Shown here: positions 41,799-51,215 of the stretch, in pieces | How positions within the stretch are numbered: position 1 is the first letter of the stretch | Layout: every line of letters begins with the position of its first letter | From: Sinorhizobium garamanticum | GTDB taxonomy: Bacteria; Pseudomonadota; Alphaproteobacteria; Rhizobiales; Rhizobiaceae | NCBI RefSeq assembly: GCF_029892065.1 | Contig: NZ_CP120373.1 | Location: 682,001 to 746,000 of the forward strand | Direction of reading: 5' to 3' | Length of the DNA: 64,000 nucleotides | Notes under the pieces: generated by a model | What the model was told of the DNA's origin: nothing | Database searches by the model: none | The model's input: only the letters and a program-made list of their open reading frames with translations | Translations under genes and position numbers: made by a program

Positions 41799-42983
41799 AT
41801 GAGCAAGACTTGGCGCCCGGCAACCCAACTCGTCCACGGTGGAACTCTCCGCTCTCAGTACGGCGAAACCTCCGAAGCGATCTTTCTGACACAGGGTTTC
41901 GTCTACGAAACGTCCGAAGCGGCGGAAGCCCGCTTCAAGGGCGAGACCGACGGCTTCATCTATGCGCGCTACGGCAGTCCGACCAACGACATGTTCGAAA
42001 AGCGCATGTGCATGCTCGAAGGGGCAGAAGACGCCCGCGCCACCGCGTCCGGCATGGCGGCCGTTGCCTCGGCGATCCTTTGCCAGGTGAAGGCCGGCGA
42101 CCACATCGTCGCCGCCCGTGCACTTTTTGGTTCCTGCCGCTGGGTCGTGGAGACCCTCGCGCCCAAATACGGTGTCGAATGCACGCTCGTCGATGGTCGC
42201 GATCTCGCAAACTGGGAGAAGGCGGTTCGCCCGAACACCAAGGTCTTCTTCCTGGAGAGCCCCACCAACCCGACGCTCGAAGTGATCGACATCGCCGGCG
42301 TTGCGAAGCTCGCCGAGCAAATCGGCGCCAAGCTGGTCGTCGACAACGTGTTTGCAACCCCCCTCTTCCAGAAGCCGCTGGAACTCGGCGCCCATGTCGT
42401 CGTCTACTCCGCCACCAAGCACATTGACGGCCAGGGCCGCTGCCTCGGCGGCGTCGTGCTTTCCAGCAAGGAATGGATCGACGAAAACCTGCACGACTAT
42501 TTCCGCCATACCGGCCCGGCCATGTCGCCGTTCAATGCCTGGACATTGCTCAAGGGCATCGAGACGCTTCCTCTGCGCGTGAAGCAGCAGACCGACAGCG
42601 CCCGCCGCATCGCCGACTTCCTGGCCGAGCAGCCGCAGGTCGACCGCGTCATCTATCCCGGCCGCAAGGACCATCCGCAGGCGGATATCATCGCGAAGCA
42701 GATGAGCGGCGGTTCGACGCTGGTGGCGTTCGAACTGAAGGGCGGCAAGGAGGCGGCCTTCGCGCTTCAGAACGCATTGGAAATCGTCCGGATCTCCAAC
42801 AATCTCGGCGATTCCAAGAGCCTGATCACCCATCCGGCGACCACAACGCACAAGAACCTAACGGAGGAAGCGCGTGCCGAACTCGGCATTTCCGCCGGCA
42901 CCGTGCGCTTCTCCGCCGGCATCGAGGACAGCGAGGATCTCATCGAGGATTTCGCCCGCGCGCTGAGAAACGTGAAGGCCTAA
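41799..42983 (+). CDS. metZ: O-succinylhomoserine sulfhydrylase
   Basis: A 394-residue cystathionine-gamma-synthase-family PLP enzyme. TQLVHGGTLRS, YARYGSPTNDMFEKRM and the lysine motif YSATKHIDGQGRCLGG are present; the lysine forms the Schiff base. MetZ uses sulfide to make homocysteine from O-succinylhomoserine in methionine synthesis. A SAM-II riboswitch and terminator lie directly upstream, which confirms the methionine role. A metY-type O-acetylhomoserine enzyme is unlikely because of size and leader. Confidence 0.93.
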   Translation: MSKTWRPATQLVHGGTLRSQYGETSEAIFLTQGFVYETSEAAEARFKGETDGFIYARYGSPTNDMFEKRMCMLEGAEDARATASGMAAVASAILCQVKAGDHIVAARALFGSCRWVVETLAPKYGVECTLVDGRDLANWEKAVRPNTKVFFLESPTNPTLEVIDIAGVAKLAEQIGAKLVVDNVFATPLFQKPLELGAHVVVYSATKHIDGQGRCLGGVVLSSKEWIDENLHDYFRHTGPAMSPFNAWTLLKGIETLPLRVKQQTDSARRIADFLAEQPQVDRVIYPGRKDHPQADIIAKQMSGGSTLVAFELKGGKEAAFALQNALEIVRISNNLGDSKSLITHPATTTHKNLTEEARAELGISAGTVRFSAGIEDSEDLIEDFARALRNVKA

Positions 42984-43010
42984 CGACAGCGGGCCACTGT
43001 TTTGTTAATG

Positions 43011-43038
43011 CCGCTCGTGCATGCACGGGCGGTTTTTT
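43011..43038 (+). terminator. Rho-independent terminator after metZ
   Basis: CCGCTCGTGC pairs with GCACGGGCGG around a short AT centre and is followed by TTTTTT. It runs into the stop codon of the convergent gene. Confidence 0.88.
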
Positions 43039-43651
43039 ATTGCGGATCGAGGAAGCTGAGGCGAGCAAGAACGATCCGCGATACGGCCGTGTAAAGGCAG
43101 ACGACCGCAAACACCGCCGCGACAGGCGGGAACCACCCGGGAAACAGGCAGAAGGCCAGGAAAACAACGATCGTCTCGGTCGCTTCGGCGAGTCCTGTCG
43201 TGAAATAAAGCGACTTTGCGCCGCGCACGCTGGTCGTCATGGCGCGCTTCTCAGCGATTATGGCATAGGCGAGAAAGCTCGATCCGTTGACGTAAAAGGA
43301 GAAAAGCAGAAGCGCGCCGGCAAGACCGTTTGCGGCTGGATCCGCAATGATGAATCCGAGCGGGATTGCGCCATAGAAGGCAAAATCGAGGACGATATCG
43401 AGAAACCCGCCGAAATCCGTGCCGCGACTGGCGCGCGCCACGGCGCCGTCGAGGCCATCGCACAGGCGGCTGAACAGGATCATGACGGCGCCGGCGAGAT
43501 AGAACCGGTATGCGATGAGGCCGGCGGCCGCCAGTCCGAGGCCGAGACCGAAGATCGTGATGGTGTCGGCCTTTACGCCGCGCTTGACCAGAGCGACGCC
43601 CAGCCGGTCAAGAAGCGGATCAAGCCGCCTGCGCACCGCACCGTCGAGCAT
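43037..43651 (-). CDS. CDP-alcohol phosphatidyltransferase-family membrane protein
   Basis: A 204-residue inner-membrane protein with about six helices and the family signature LCDGLDGAVARASRGTDFGGFLDIVLDFAFYG, corresponding to the D-x2-DG-x2-AR-x8-G-x3-D-x3-D motif with all acidic residues in place. It transfers a phosphoalcohol onto CDP-linked lipid or a related substrate. It is smaller than PgsA or PssA and has no N-terminal soluble domain; the acceptor is unknown. It converges on metZ and is divergent from apaG. Confidence 0.86.
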   Translation of the reverse strand: MLDGAVRRRLDPLLDRLGVALVKRGVKADTITIFGLGLGLAAAGLIAYRFYLAGAVMILFSRLCDGLDGAVARASRGTDFGGFLDIVLDFAFYGAIPLGFIIADPAANGLAGALLLFSFYVNGSSFLAYAIIAEKRAMTTSVRGAKSLYFTTGLAEATETIVVFLAFCLFPGWFPPVAAVFAVVCLYTAVSRIVLARLSFLDPQ

Positions 43652-43761
43652 GGATCTCGGCTCCGTCTAATTTGAATGGGACTCATGCAATCTTGCTGTT
43701 ATTCTTGCCGAAACCATATTGCAGTAGAATACCCGAATAGATTTGGCATAGGGTGTTGCAC

Positions 43762-44154
43762 ATGTATCGTGCCCTGACTCGCGACATCGAGGTCACGGTT
43801 GAGCCGTACTATCTGGAAGAACAGTCCGATCCAGACGACAGCCGTTATGTCTGGGGCTATCGCATTGTGATATCGAACCATTCCGACATCACGGTTCGCC
43901 TGATGACCCGTTACTGGCACATTACCGACGAGAACGGCCAGGTGGACGAAGTGAGTGGCCCCGGCGTGATCGGCGAGCAGCCTTTGCTCAATCCCGGCGA
44001 CACTTACGAATATTCCTCCGGTTGCCCGCTGGATACACCGTCGGGCGTTATGTTCGGCCACTACAGCATGGAGGCCGAGGACGGGGAGACCTTCAATGTG
44101 GCGATCCCCGCCTTCTCGCTTGATTCACCCGGGCTGGTCCGCACCCTGAACTGA
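43762..44154 (+). CDS. apaG: ApaG
   Basis: A 130-residue protein with a fibronectin III-like ApaG fold. [54 protein letters not shown] and [17 protein letters not shown] are highly conserved. ApaG is linked to cobalt and magnesium resistance and Ap4A metabolism in enterobacteria; its molecular action is not settled. ATG 43762 is chosen because it begins the conserved MYRALTRDI; a TTG nine bases earlier is unlikely. Confidence 0.95.
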   Translation: MYRALTRDIEVTVEPYYLEEQSDPDDSRYVWGYRIVISNHSDITVRLMTRYWHITDENGQVDEVSGPGVIGEQPLLNPGDTYEYSSGCPLDTPSGVMFGHYSMEAEDGETFNVAIPAFSLDSPGLVRTLN

Positions 44155-44190
44155 GGGGTGCGGCGCCGCAGGAGTATCAGTCGAGGCGCC

Positions 44191-45186
44191 TCACTGGGAG
44201 CGCACCTCGCTGGCCTCGAAACGATAGGTGGTTGAGCAAAACTCGCACGTCACCTTGATCACGCCGTCCTCGATGCTGCTCTCTATATCCTCGCGGTCGA
44301 GCCCGGCCAATACCGCCCGGATCTTCTCGCGCGAACAGCTGCAGCGATCAAAGACCGCTTGCGGCTGATAGACGCGGACGCCGCGTTCGTGGAACAGCCG
44401 ATAGAGCAGCCTTTCCGTCCCGACGGTCGGGTCGGTCAGTTCGTCGGTATCGATCGTTTCGACCATCACCTTGGCTTCCGACCACAGATCGTCCTCTTCG
44501 AAGAGGTAGAGAGCCTCCCCTTCGTCGCCATCGCCGCCCGGAAGGTCCGGCTGGCGCATGCGTTCAGCGGCGTCCGGCAGGAACTGGGCAACCATGCCGC
44601 CGGCGCGCCAGCGGTGCCGGGGCTTGCCGTCTTCGTCGCGATCGAGAAGCTCCGCGACACCAAGGCGCACCTTGGTCGGAATCTGCTCCGACTGGCGGAA
44701 ATAGGCGCCAGCGATTTCCTCGAGCGTTGCACCGTCGAGTTCGACGATACCCTGGTAGCGCTGCATGTGAGCGCCCTGGTCGATTGTGAAGGCAAGAACC
44801 CCCTTGCCGAGGAGCTCATGGGGCTGTGTGCGCCCACCCTCTTCGGCGGCAGCCAGCGCCTCCTCGCTATAACGGGCATAGGCGCGGACCCGATCCGGCG
44901 TCGAAAAATCCGCGACGACAAGATCGACCGCACCATCGCCCTGCGTCTGAACGATCAGCTTGCCCTCGAACTTCAGCGACGTGCCGAGCAGTACCGTCAG
45001 CACCACTGTCTCAGCGACCAGACGAGCCACCGGCAGCGGATAATTATGCCGCTCCAAGATGGCATCGAGCATCGGTCCCAGCTGCACGGCACGCCCGCGC
45101 ACATCGAGCCCCTCGACGTGGAAAGGCACGACATGGTCGTCACCGGCAAAATCGAACTCGCCAAGCCCCCGCACTGTTTCTGTCAT
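44191..45186 (-). CDS. hslO: Redox-regulated chaperone Hsp33
   Basis: A 331-residue holdase chaperone. The C-terminal zinc switch is visible as CSCSREK then CEFC about 30 residues later. The N-terminal part has FHVEGLDVRGRAVQLGP, and a central DLVVADFSTPDRVRAYARY. On oxidation and unfolding the cysteines release zinc and the dimer binds unfolded proteins. AAGGAGCAAGAC precedes ATG 45186, which decides the start over ATG 45219. It follows convergent apaG. Confidence 0.94.
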   Translation of the reverse strand: MTETVRGLGEFDFAGDDHVVPFHVEGLDVRGRAVQLGPMLDAILERHNYPLPVARLVAETVVLTVLLGTSLKFEGKLIVQTQGDGAVDLVVADFSTPDRVRAYARYSEEALAAAEEGGRTQPHELLGKGVLAFTIDQGAHMQRYQGIVELDGATLEEIAGAYFRQSEQIPTKVRLGVAELLDRDEDGKPRHRWRAGGMVAQFLPDAAERMRQPDLPGGDGDEGEALYLFEEDDLWSEAKVMVETIDTDELTDPTVGTERLLYRLFHERGVRVYQPQAVFDRCSCSREKIRAVLAGLDREDIESSIEDGVIKVTCEFCSTTYRFEASEVRSQ

Positions 45187-45641
45187 GTCTTGCTCCTTGC
45201 ATCGCGGGTGAAGCGGCATGGAGACATCGATATTCCCCGGCGCAGCCTGCCCGTCATTTCATTTGACCCTGTCGCGAACGAACTTGTCCAGAAGGTTATG
45301 CATTCCGTCAGGCGCGGCATGCGCCCGCAATGCACGATGACTGATGGGCGGCCACTGTCCGGTAGCAAAAATCGGAGCCGCCCGCATGCCGCCTAGATTG
45401 TGTCTCAGCTCGACAAATTCAATAGGCTTTTCATGCGCTGCCGGCCCCGGGGTCCTCGCCGAGGTCTCGCCCGTATCTACAACGGCGGTCCGCCCTACAG
45501 CATGTTTCCCTAACTCGTAGCCGATTTAAGGACAAAACCGTGCAGTAATTCAAAGTACCACAGCGTCTTTGCGCGTCTGATAAGACGCGCAAAGCTGTTG
45601 TGTCAACGCGGAACGCCGCCGAAAGGTCTGTGCCGCTGTCG
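45187..45641. other. Noncoding stretch between hslO and argF
   Basis: About 450 bases without a supportable gene. Apart from the RIME copy at 45497-45600, the rest has no recognisable coding content, tRNA or terminator. It may hold the promoter of hslO next to its start. Confidence 0.5.
45497..45600 (-). repeat. RIME-type mosaic element, eroded copy
   Basis: CTACAGCATG ... ACCGTGCAG for module B, spacer TAATTCAAAGTA, then CCACAGCG ... AGCTGTTGTG with inner stem GCGTCT / AGACGC for module A. Arm mismatches mark it as an older copy. Confidence 0.82.
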
Positions 45642-46559
45642 TTAGACGACGCCCATGCACCAGGCAAGGATCGATTTCTGCGCGTGCAGCCGGTTTTCCG
45701 CCTCATCGAAGACGACCGATTGCGGGCCGTCGATGACCTCATCCGTGACCTCTTCGCCCCGGTGCGCCGGCAGGCAGTGCATGAACAATGCGTCCGGGGC
45801 GGCATGCTTCATCAAGGCCTCGTTGACCTGATACGGCTGGAAAACATTGTGGCCGCGGGCGCGGTGCTCCTGGTTCATCGATACCCAGGTGTCGGTGACG
45901 ACGCAATCGGCGCCGGCGACGGCCTGCTCGGCCTCATGGCAAAGCAGGATATCGCCGCCATTGTTGCGCGCCCAGTTGAGGAATTTGTCCTGTGGTTCGG
46001 ACCCGAGCGGCACCGCCATGTTCATGCGATATCCGAAACGCGCGGAGCCTTCGATCAGCGAATGAAGGACGTTGTTGCCATCGCCCGTCCAGGCGATCGT
46101 CTTGCCCTTGACTGATCCGCGATGCTCCTCGAACGTCATGATGTCGGCCATGATCTGACAGGGGTGCGTGTCGTCGGTCAGACCATTGATGACCGGCACC
46201 GTAGCGTGTTCGGCGAGCTCCATCAGCCGCCGGTGGTCGGTCGTGCGGATCATGATCGCGTCCACATAGCGCGAAAGGACTTTGGCGGTATCGCCGATCG
46301 TCTCGGCGCGGCCGAGCTGCATTTCAGTTCCGGAAAGGAACAGGGTTTCGCCACCGAGCTGACGCATGCCGACGTCAAAGGAGACGCGCGTGCGGGTGGA
46401 AGGCTTCTCGAAAATCATCGCGAGCATCTTGCCGGCAAGCGGGCGTTCGGCAGTGCCGTCCTTCGTCGCGGTCTTGCGAACGCGGGCGTCGTCAATGATC
46501 GTCCTCAGGTCGGCAGTCGCCATCGCCGAGATGTCGAGAAAATGTCTGGTACCTGTCAT
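45642..46559 (-). CDS. argF: Ornithine carbamoyltransferase
   Basis: A 305-residue enzyme of standard length. [11 protein letters not shown] binds carbamoyl phosphate, [24 protein letters not shown] and DTWVSMNQE follow, and [13 protein letters not shown] near the end binds ornithine. It makes citrulline from ornithine in arginine synthesis. It is 33 bases after argD on the same strand, so argD-argF is an operon, in the order known from S. meliloti. Confidence 0.96.
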   Translation of the reverse strand: MTGTRHFLDISAMATADLRTIIDDARVRKTATKDGTAERPLAGKMLAMIFEKPSTRTRVSFDVGMRQLGGETLFLSGTEMQLGRAETIGDTAKVLSRYVDAIMIRTTDHRRLMELAEHATVPVINGLTDDTHPCQIMADIMTFEEHRGSVKGKTIAWTGDGNNVLHSLIEGSARFGYRMNMAVPLGSEPQDKFLNWARNNGGDILLCHEAEQAVAGADCVVTDTWVSMNQEHRARGHNVFQPYQVNEALMKHAAPDALFMHCLPAHRGEEVTDEVIDGPQSVVFDEAENRLHAQKSILAWCMGVV

Positions 46560-46592
46560 TGTTCAGAATTCCTGTCGTGAAAGTCGGGCCGT

Positions 46593-47792
46593 TCAGGCCG
46601 CCGCGTCGCCGCTGTTGCTCTTGACCGCCTCGGCGGCGCGCTCAAGCCTCGCAAGCCCTTCTCGGGCCTCGGCGGCGGTAGTGATCAACGGCGGCAGCAG
46701 ACGCAGCACGTTTTCGCCGGCGGGAACTGCGAGCAGCTTCTCGGCGCGGATTGCTTTCAACAGGTCAGCGGAGGGCACCTTCGCCTTGATGCCGAGCATC
46801 AGCCCGTCGCCGCGGATTTCCTCGATCACATTCGGGAAACGATCCTTGAGCGACGCGAGCCCCTGCCGGAAGACAAGAGCGACGTCGCGCACCTGCTCCA
46901 GGAATCCGTCGGCGAGAACAACGTCGAGGACCGCGTTTCCGACCGCCATGGCCAGTGGATTGCCGCCATAGGTCGAGCCATGCGTGCCCGTGACCATGCC
47001 GGCTGCCGCTTCTTCGGTCGCAAGGCAAGCGCCCAGCGGAAAGCCGCCGCCGATGCCCTTGGCGACCGCCATGATATCCGGCCGGATGCCGGACCATTCA
47101 TAGGCGAAGAGCTTGCCGGTACGGCCAATGCCGCACTGAACCTCGTCGAGGATCAACAGCAAGCCGAATTCGTCGCAAAGCGCCCGCAACTCCTGCAGAA
47201 ACTCCTTGCTGGCCGAGCGAATACCGCCCTCCCCCTGGATCGGCTCGATCAGGATCGCCGCCGTCTCATCGTTGATCGCATCCTTGACCGCCGCAATGTC
47301 GCCGAAAGGAACTTGGTAAAAACCCGGTGCCTTTGGTCCGAACCCTTCGATGTACTTCTGCTGGCCACCGGCCGCGATCGTCGCGATCGTGCGGCCATGG
47401 AAAGCGCCTTCGAAGGTAATGATATGGAATTTTTCCGGATTCCCCCTGGCGAAATGATAGCGGCGCGCTGTCTTGATGGCGCATTCAAGCGCTTCCGCGC
47501 CTGAATTCGTAAAGAACACGCGATCCGCGAAGGTCACGGCCGTCAGCCGGCGCGCCAGGCTTTCCTGTCCCGGAATCTCATAGAGGTTGGAAAGATGCCA
47601 GACCTTGTCCGCCTGCGCCTTCAGCGCCTCGACGAGGTGCGGATGGGCATGGCCAAGCGAGTTCACGGCAACCCCGGCGGCAAAATCGAGATAGCGCGAG
47701 CCGTCCTCGGCAATGAGCCAGACGCCCTCGCCTCGCTCGAAACGCAACGGCGCACGCATATAGGTGTCGTAGAGCGGCGTTGTTGCGGCCAT
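46593..47792 (-). CDS. argD: Acetylornithine aminotransferase
   Basis: A 399-residue class III PLP aminotransferase. [47 protein letters not shown] and the lysine motif [13 protein letters not shown] are present. It makes N-acetylornithine in arginine synthesis, and the family can also act in lysine synthesis. AAGGAG lies 10 bases before ATG 47792; the longer reading from 47855 includes a hairpin and is not credible. A terminator-like hairpin about 60 bases upstream suggests leader control. Confidence 0.95.
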   Translation of the reverse strand: MAATTPLYDTYMRAPLRFERGEGVWLIAEDGSRYLDFAAGVAVNSLGHAHPHLVEALKAQADKVWHLSNLYEIPGQESLARRLTAVTFADRVFFTNSGAEALECAIKTARRYHFARGNPEKFHIITFEGAFHGRTIATIAAGGQQKYIEGFGPKAPGFYQVPFGDIAAVKDAINDETAAILIEPIQGEGGIRSASKEFLQELRALCDEFGLLLILDEVQCGIGRTGKLFAYEWSGIRPDIMAVAKGIGGGFPLGACLATEEAAAGMVTGTHGSTYGGNPLAMAVGNAVLDVVLADGFLEQVRDVALVFRQGLASLKDRFPNVIEEIRGDGLMLGIKAKVPSADLLKAIRAEKLLAVPAGENVLRLLPPLITTAAEAREGLARLERAAEAVKSNSGDAAA

Positions 47793-47850
47793 GGCGAACT
47801 TCTCCTTCCGTCCTGGTGGCATCGATATCGGGCGATCGTGTCCGATAAAA

Positions 47851-47876
47851 ATCAAAAATGCCGCCTTTCGGCGGCG
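47851..47876 (-). terminator. Terminator-like hairpin in the argD leader
   Basis: On the minus strand GCCGCC-GAAA-GGCGGC is followed by ATTTTTGATTTTT. It lies 59 bases before the argD start, so it either attenuates the arg operon or ends a separate small leftward RNA. Confidence 0.6.
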
Positions 47877-48027
47877 CAGGCACTATTCCCATTTCGCACT
47901 GCAATGTCAACAAAACCAAGGCTTGCAGCGAGCTCGGGCGCACGGATTCCGACGTGCGAAAAAACATCCGGCGGGGGCTTGCAAAAATGCAACGGCCAGC
48001 CAGCAAGTTGGGGAAAACCCCAAAATC

Positions 48028-48175
48028 GATTCGGCGCGAATCCCGCGACTCTTGCCACGGAGTCACCCTGCCAGTAGGTTAATATTCAATTACTAGACGC
48101 ATGCGGCGGACCTAGTCACCAAAAGAGTTATCGCGTTGCAGCTCCGGAGTTTTTCCGGAGCTTGGTGATGGATTC
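48028..48175. promoter_or_regulatory. GANTC cluster, CtrA-like box and hairpin upstream of gcrA
   Basis: GANTC sites lie at 48028, 48038, 48047 and 48060, with another at 48171. TTAATATTCAATTAC at 48079-48093 matches TTAA-N7-TTAA except for the last base. A perfect hairpin AGCTCCGGA-GTTTT-TCCGGAGCT (48140-48162) lies in the expected gcrA leader. GcrA and CcrM-methylated GANTC act together at cell-cycle promoters, so self-control is plausible. Confidence 0.55.
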
Positions 48176-48208
48176 TGCCATCCAACGCCGAGAACGGAGA
48201 GTGCAGAA

Positions 48209-48727
48209 ATGAACTGGACTGACGAGCGGGTGGAGAAACTGAAGAAGCTGTGGTCCGAAGGCCTGAGCGCCAGCCAGATCGCGGCACAATTGGGTGGTGT
48301 CAGCCGTAACGCCGTCATCGGCAAGGTTCACCGGCTGAGCCTGCCGGGGCGGGCCAAGGCCGGCGGCACGACCAATGCCGCCCGCCCGAAGCGCACAACC
48401 TCTGCGCCCCGCGCGCCGAATTATGCCTCGCGCGTCACAACCCGCACCGTCACCCGCACCGCTGGCGCCACCGTGCTCAAGGAAGAGATCGAAGTCGATC
48501 TCGTCGCGGAGCAGAACCTCGAACTCGCACCGAACGTCGTCGTTCCGATGTCGCGCCGCCTCGGCCTGACGGAGCTGACGGAACGCACCTGCAAGTGGCC
48601 GATCGGCGACCCCTTGAAGGAAGAATTCCATTTCTGCGGCAACGAGTCGCCGGAAGCTTCGCCCTATTGCAGCTATCACACGCGGCTCGCCTATCAGCCT
48701 TCCGGCGAGCGCCGGCGCATGCGCTGA
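48209..48727 (+). CDS. gcrA: GcrA cell-cycle transcription regulator
   Basis: A 172-residue alphaproteobacterial master regulator. The N-terminal helix-turn-helix MNWTDERVEKLKKLWSEGLS, then IAAQLGGVSRNAVIGKVHRL, is nearly invariant in the family. A basic Ala/Arg-rich linker leads to the C-terminal domain RTCKWPIGDP and FHFCGNESPEASPYCSYHTRLAY, which binds sigma-70. GcrA activates promoters carrying methylated GANTC. The start follows GGAGAGTGCAGAA. A strong terminator ends the gene. Confidence 0.97.
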   Translation: MNWTDERVEKLKKLWSEGLSASQIAAQLGGVSRNAVIGKVHRLSLPGRAKAGGTTNAARPKRTTSAPRAPNYASRVTTRTVTRTAGATVLKEEIEVDLVAEQNLELAPNVVVPMSRRLGLTELTERTCKWPIGDPLKEEFHFCGNESPEASPYCSYHTRLAYQPSGERRRMR

Positions 48728-48749
48728 TCCGCTTGCATGAACGCTACGG

Positions 48750-48777
48750 AAAAAGGGGCGGTGCCGCCCCTTTTTTT
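48750..48777. terminator. Bidirectional terminator between gcrA and phoB
   Basis: GGGGCG-GTGC-CGCCCC is preceded by five A residues and followed by seven T residues, so it can stop both gcrA and the leftward phosphate operon that ends at 48802. Confidence 0.88.
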
Positions 48778-48801
48778 GATGCCTATGAAACGCAGACTCT
48801 A

Positions 48802-49485
48802 TCAGCTTTCAAGCGAATAGCCGGCGCCGCGCACGGTGCGTATGACATCGGGCATGTTCGAGAAGTTCAGCGCCTTGCGCAGACGGCCGACATGCACATC
48901 CACGGTGCGCTCGTCGACGTAGATGTCATGTCCCCACACGCCGTCGAGAAGCTGTGAACGGGAGAAGACGCGCCCTGGCGAGGACATAAGGAACTCCAGG
49001 AGCCGGAACTCCGTCGGTCCGAGCCGGACTTCGCGGCTGCGCCTGTGGACACGGTGCGTCTCGCGATCGAGCTCGATGTCGCCGCAGCGCAACAGCGTCG
49101 AAAGCACCTCGGGCTTGGCACGCCTGAGCATTGCCTTCACCCTCGCCATCAGTTCCGGTGTCGAGAACGGCTTGACGACATAGTCGTCGGCGCCGGTGGC
49201 GAGGCCACGAACCCGCTCGCTTTCCTCGCCGCGCGCGGTCAGCATGATGATCGGCAGGCGCTCCGTTTCCGGCCTCTGCCGTAGCCGGCGGCAAAGTTCG
49301 ATGCCGGACACTCCGGGCAGCATCCAGTCGAGGATCAGGAGATCCGGCAACCGCTCCTGAAGGCGAATCTCGGCCTCGTCTCCACGCAATATCGTATCGA
49401 CGTCGAAACCTTCGGCCTCGAGATTGTAGCGCAGGAGGACGCTCAGCGCCTCCTCGTCCTCGACAACAGCTATCTTCGGCAACAT
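48802..49485 (-). CDS. phoB: Phosphate regulon response regulator PhoB
   Basis: A 227-residue OmpR-family regulator. The receiver has EDEEALSVLL, the phospho-acceptor Asp in LLILDWMLPG and VKPFSTPEL with the conserved Lys. The winged helix includes RVFSRSQLLDGVWGHDIYVDERTVDVHVGRLRKAL. It binds PHO boxes when phosphate is low. ATG 49485 gives the standard MLPKIAVVEDEEAL start. It is the last gene of the phoR-pstSCAB-phoU-phoB run. Confidence 0.96.
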   Translation of the reverse strand: MLPKIAVVEDEEALSVLLRYNLEAEGFDVDTILRGDEAEIRLQERLPDLLILDWMLPGVSGIELCRRLRQRPETERLPIIMLTARGEESERVRGLATGADDYVVKPFSTPELMARVKAMLRRAKPEVLSTLLRCGDIELDRETHRVHRRSREVRLGPTEFRLLEFLMSSPGRVFSRSQLLDGVWGHDIYVDERTVDVHVGRLRKALNFSNMPDVIRTVRGAGYSLES

Positions 49486-49606
49486 TCGGTCATGCTCCTT
49501 CCCACGCGCGGACGCCATCATGCAACCGCGACACAGTATGGGCCGCGACAATCACGGCCGGGATAAGATCAACGCATGCGCAAAGGCATGCGGACGTCGG
49601 GCGGGA

Positions 49607-50320
49607 CTAGTCCGTCACCGACCCTAGGGTCGACGTCGTGTCGTCCTTCGGCCGTTCGCCTTGCGGCTGAGCACCCGTCGCCATGTAATAGATCGTTTCG
49701 GCGATGTTGGTCGCATGGTCGCCGATACGCTCGATGTTCTTGGCGCAGAAGAGAAGATGCGTGCACGGCGTGATGTTGCGCGGATCTTCCATCATATAGG
49801 TCAGCAGTTCGCGGAAAAGCGACGTGTAGATCGCGTCGATCTCTTCATCGCGCTCGCGGATGCTGTTCGCCTTTTCCGGCGAACGGGAGGCATAGACGTC
49901 GAGCACTTCCTTGAGCTGAACCAAGGCCAACTCCGCCAGATGCTCCAAGCCGCGCGCAAGCTTGCGCGGAATGCCGGATCCGGCGACCGCGATCACGCGT
50001 TTGGCGGTATTCTTGCCGAGGTCGCCGACGCGCTCCAAATCGGCGGCGATCCGGATCGACCCCATGATCTCGCGGAGATCCGACGCCATTGGCTGACGCT
50101 TGGCGATGGTGACGATCGCCTTCTCGCCGATCTGACGCTCGGCGTCGTCGAGGATCGCGTCGTCGGAAATCACCTTCTGCGCCAGGGCCAGATCCGAGTT
50201 CACCAGCGCCCGGACAGAGTCCGCAACCATCTGCTCGGCAAGCCCGCCCATCTCGGAGATCCGGCGCGCGAGATATTTCAACTCCTCGTCGAAGGCTGAG
50301 GTTATATGTGCATGAGTCAT
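49607..50320 (-). CDS. phoU: Phosphate transport regulator PhoU
   Basis: A 237-residue protein with two similar three-helix bundles. FDEELKYLARRISEMGGLAEQM starts the first, DLREIMGSIRIAADLERVGDLGKN holds the metal-binding ExxxD motif, and NIERIGDHATNIAETIYYMATG the second. PhoU links the Pst transporter to PhoR and represses the regulon under plentiful phosphate. GAGGAAACGAAA precedes ATG 50320. It lies between pstB and phoB. Confidence 0.95.
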   Translation of the reverse strand: MTHAHITSAFDEELKYLARRISEMGGLAEQMVADSVRALVNSDLALAQKVISDDAILDDAERQIGEKAIVTIAKRQPMASDLREIMGSIRIAADLERVGDLGKNTAKRVIAVAGSGIPRKLARGLEHLAELALVQLKEVLDVYASRSPEKANSIRERDEEIDAIYTSLFRELLTYMMEDPRNITPCTHLLFCAKNIERIGDHATNIAETIYYMATGAQPQGERPKDDTTSTLGSVTD

Positions 50321-50387
50321 TTTCGTTTCCTCAAGGCGCGCGCTGTTCTGCATGGACCTTCATCAATCGTAAGGGTTGGAAACCGCT

Positions 50388-51203
50388 TTAGCCGAACCGA
50401 CCCATAATGTAGTCCTGCGTGCGCTGATCATCCGGATTGGTGAACATCTTGTCGGTGTCGTTCTCCTCGACGAGATTGCCGAGGTGGAACATGGCGGTGC
50501 GTTGCGAAACGCGCGCGGCCTGCTGCATCGAATGGGTCACGATGACGATCGTGAAATTCGCGCGCAGCTCGTGAATGAGCTCCTCGACCTTCGCGGTGGC
50601 GATCGGATCGAGCGCCGAGCAGGGCTCGTCCATCAGGATCACTTCGGGGCTGACCGCAACGGCACGCGCGATGCAGAGGCGCTGCTGCTGACCGCCGGAG
50701 AGGCCGGTGCCCGGCTCTAGCAGCCGATCCTTGACTTCGTTCCACAAGCCAGCCTTCACCAGGCTGTTCTCGACGATCTGATCCAGGTCGGACTTGTTAC
50801 GCGACAGACCATGGATGCGCGGGCCGTAGGCGATGTTCTCGTAGATCGATTTCGGGAACGGGTTCGGCTTCTGGAACACCATGCCGACGCGAGCCCTGAG
50901 TTCGACCACGTCCACGCTCGGATCGTAGATGTCCGACTGGTCGAGCGTGATCTTGCCGGTTACGCGGCAGCCTTCGATGGTGTCGTTCATGCGGTTGAGC
51001 GTGCGCAGGAAAGTCGACTTGCCGCAGCCCGAGGGACCGATCAGCGCCGTCACGGTATTCTTGCGAACATTCAGGTTCACGTCGAAGAGAGCGCGCTTCT
51101 CGCCGTAGTAGACGGATACGTCCTTTCCGACCATCTTGAAGTTTGCATCGCTCATCTTCTGATCCAGCGCCTTTTCAACTGCTGCTTCGGACATAATATT
51201 CAT
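50388..51203 (-). CDS. pstB: Phosphate ABC transporter ATP-binding protein
   Basis: A 271-residue ATPase. Walker [13 protein letters not shown] signature LSGGQQQRL, Walker [14 protein letters not shown] and the switch His in IVTHSMQQ are present. [18 protein letters not shown] is typical of PstB. It drives phosphate uptake with PstA and PstC. GGGAGAAACAGAG lies before ATG 51203. It is 12 bases after pstA and 67 before phoU. Confidence 0.97.
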   Translation of the reverse strand: MNIMSEAAVEKALDQKMSDANFKMVGKDVSVYYGEKRALFDVNLNVRKNTVTALIGPSGCGKSTFLRTLNRMNDTIEGCRVTGKITLDQSDIYDPSVDVVELRARVGMVFQKPNPFPKSIYENIAYGPRIHGLSRNKSDLDQIVENSLVKAGLWNEVKDRLLEPGTGLSGGQQQRLCIARAVAVSPEVILMDEPCSALDPIATAKVEELIHELRANFTIVIVTHSMQQAARVSQRTAMFHLGNLVEENDTDKMFTNPDDQRTQDYIMGRFG

Positions 51204-51215
51204 CTCTGTTTCTCC

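Noticed and set aside
45431..45805. 124-codon frame over the hslO-argF gap
   Set aside because: It runs through the RIME copy and into argF in another frame, with no family resemblance.
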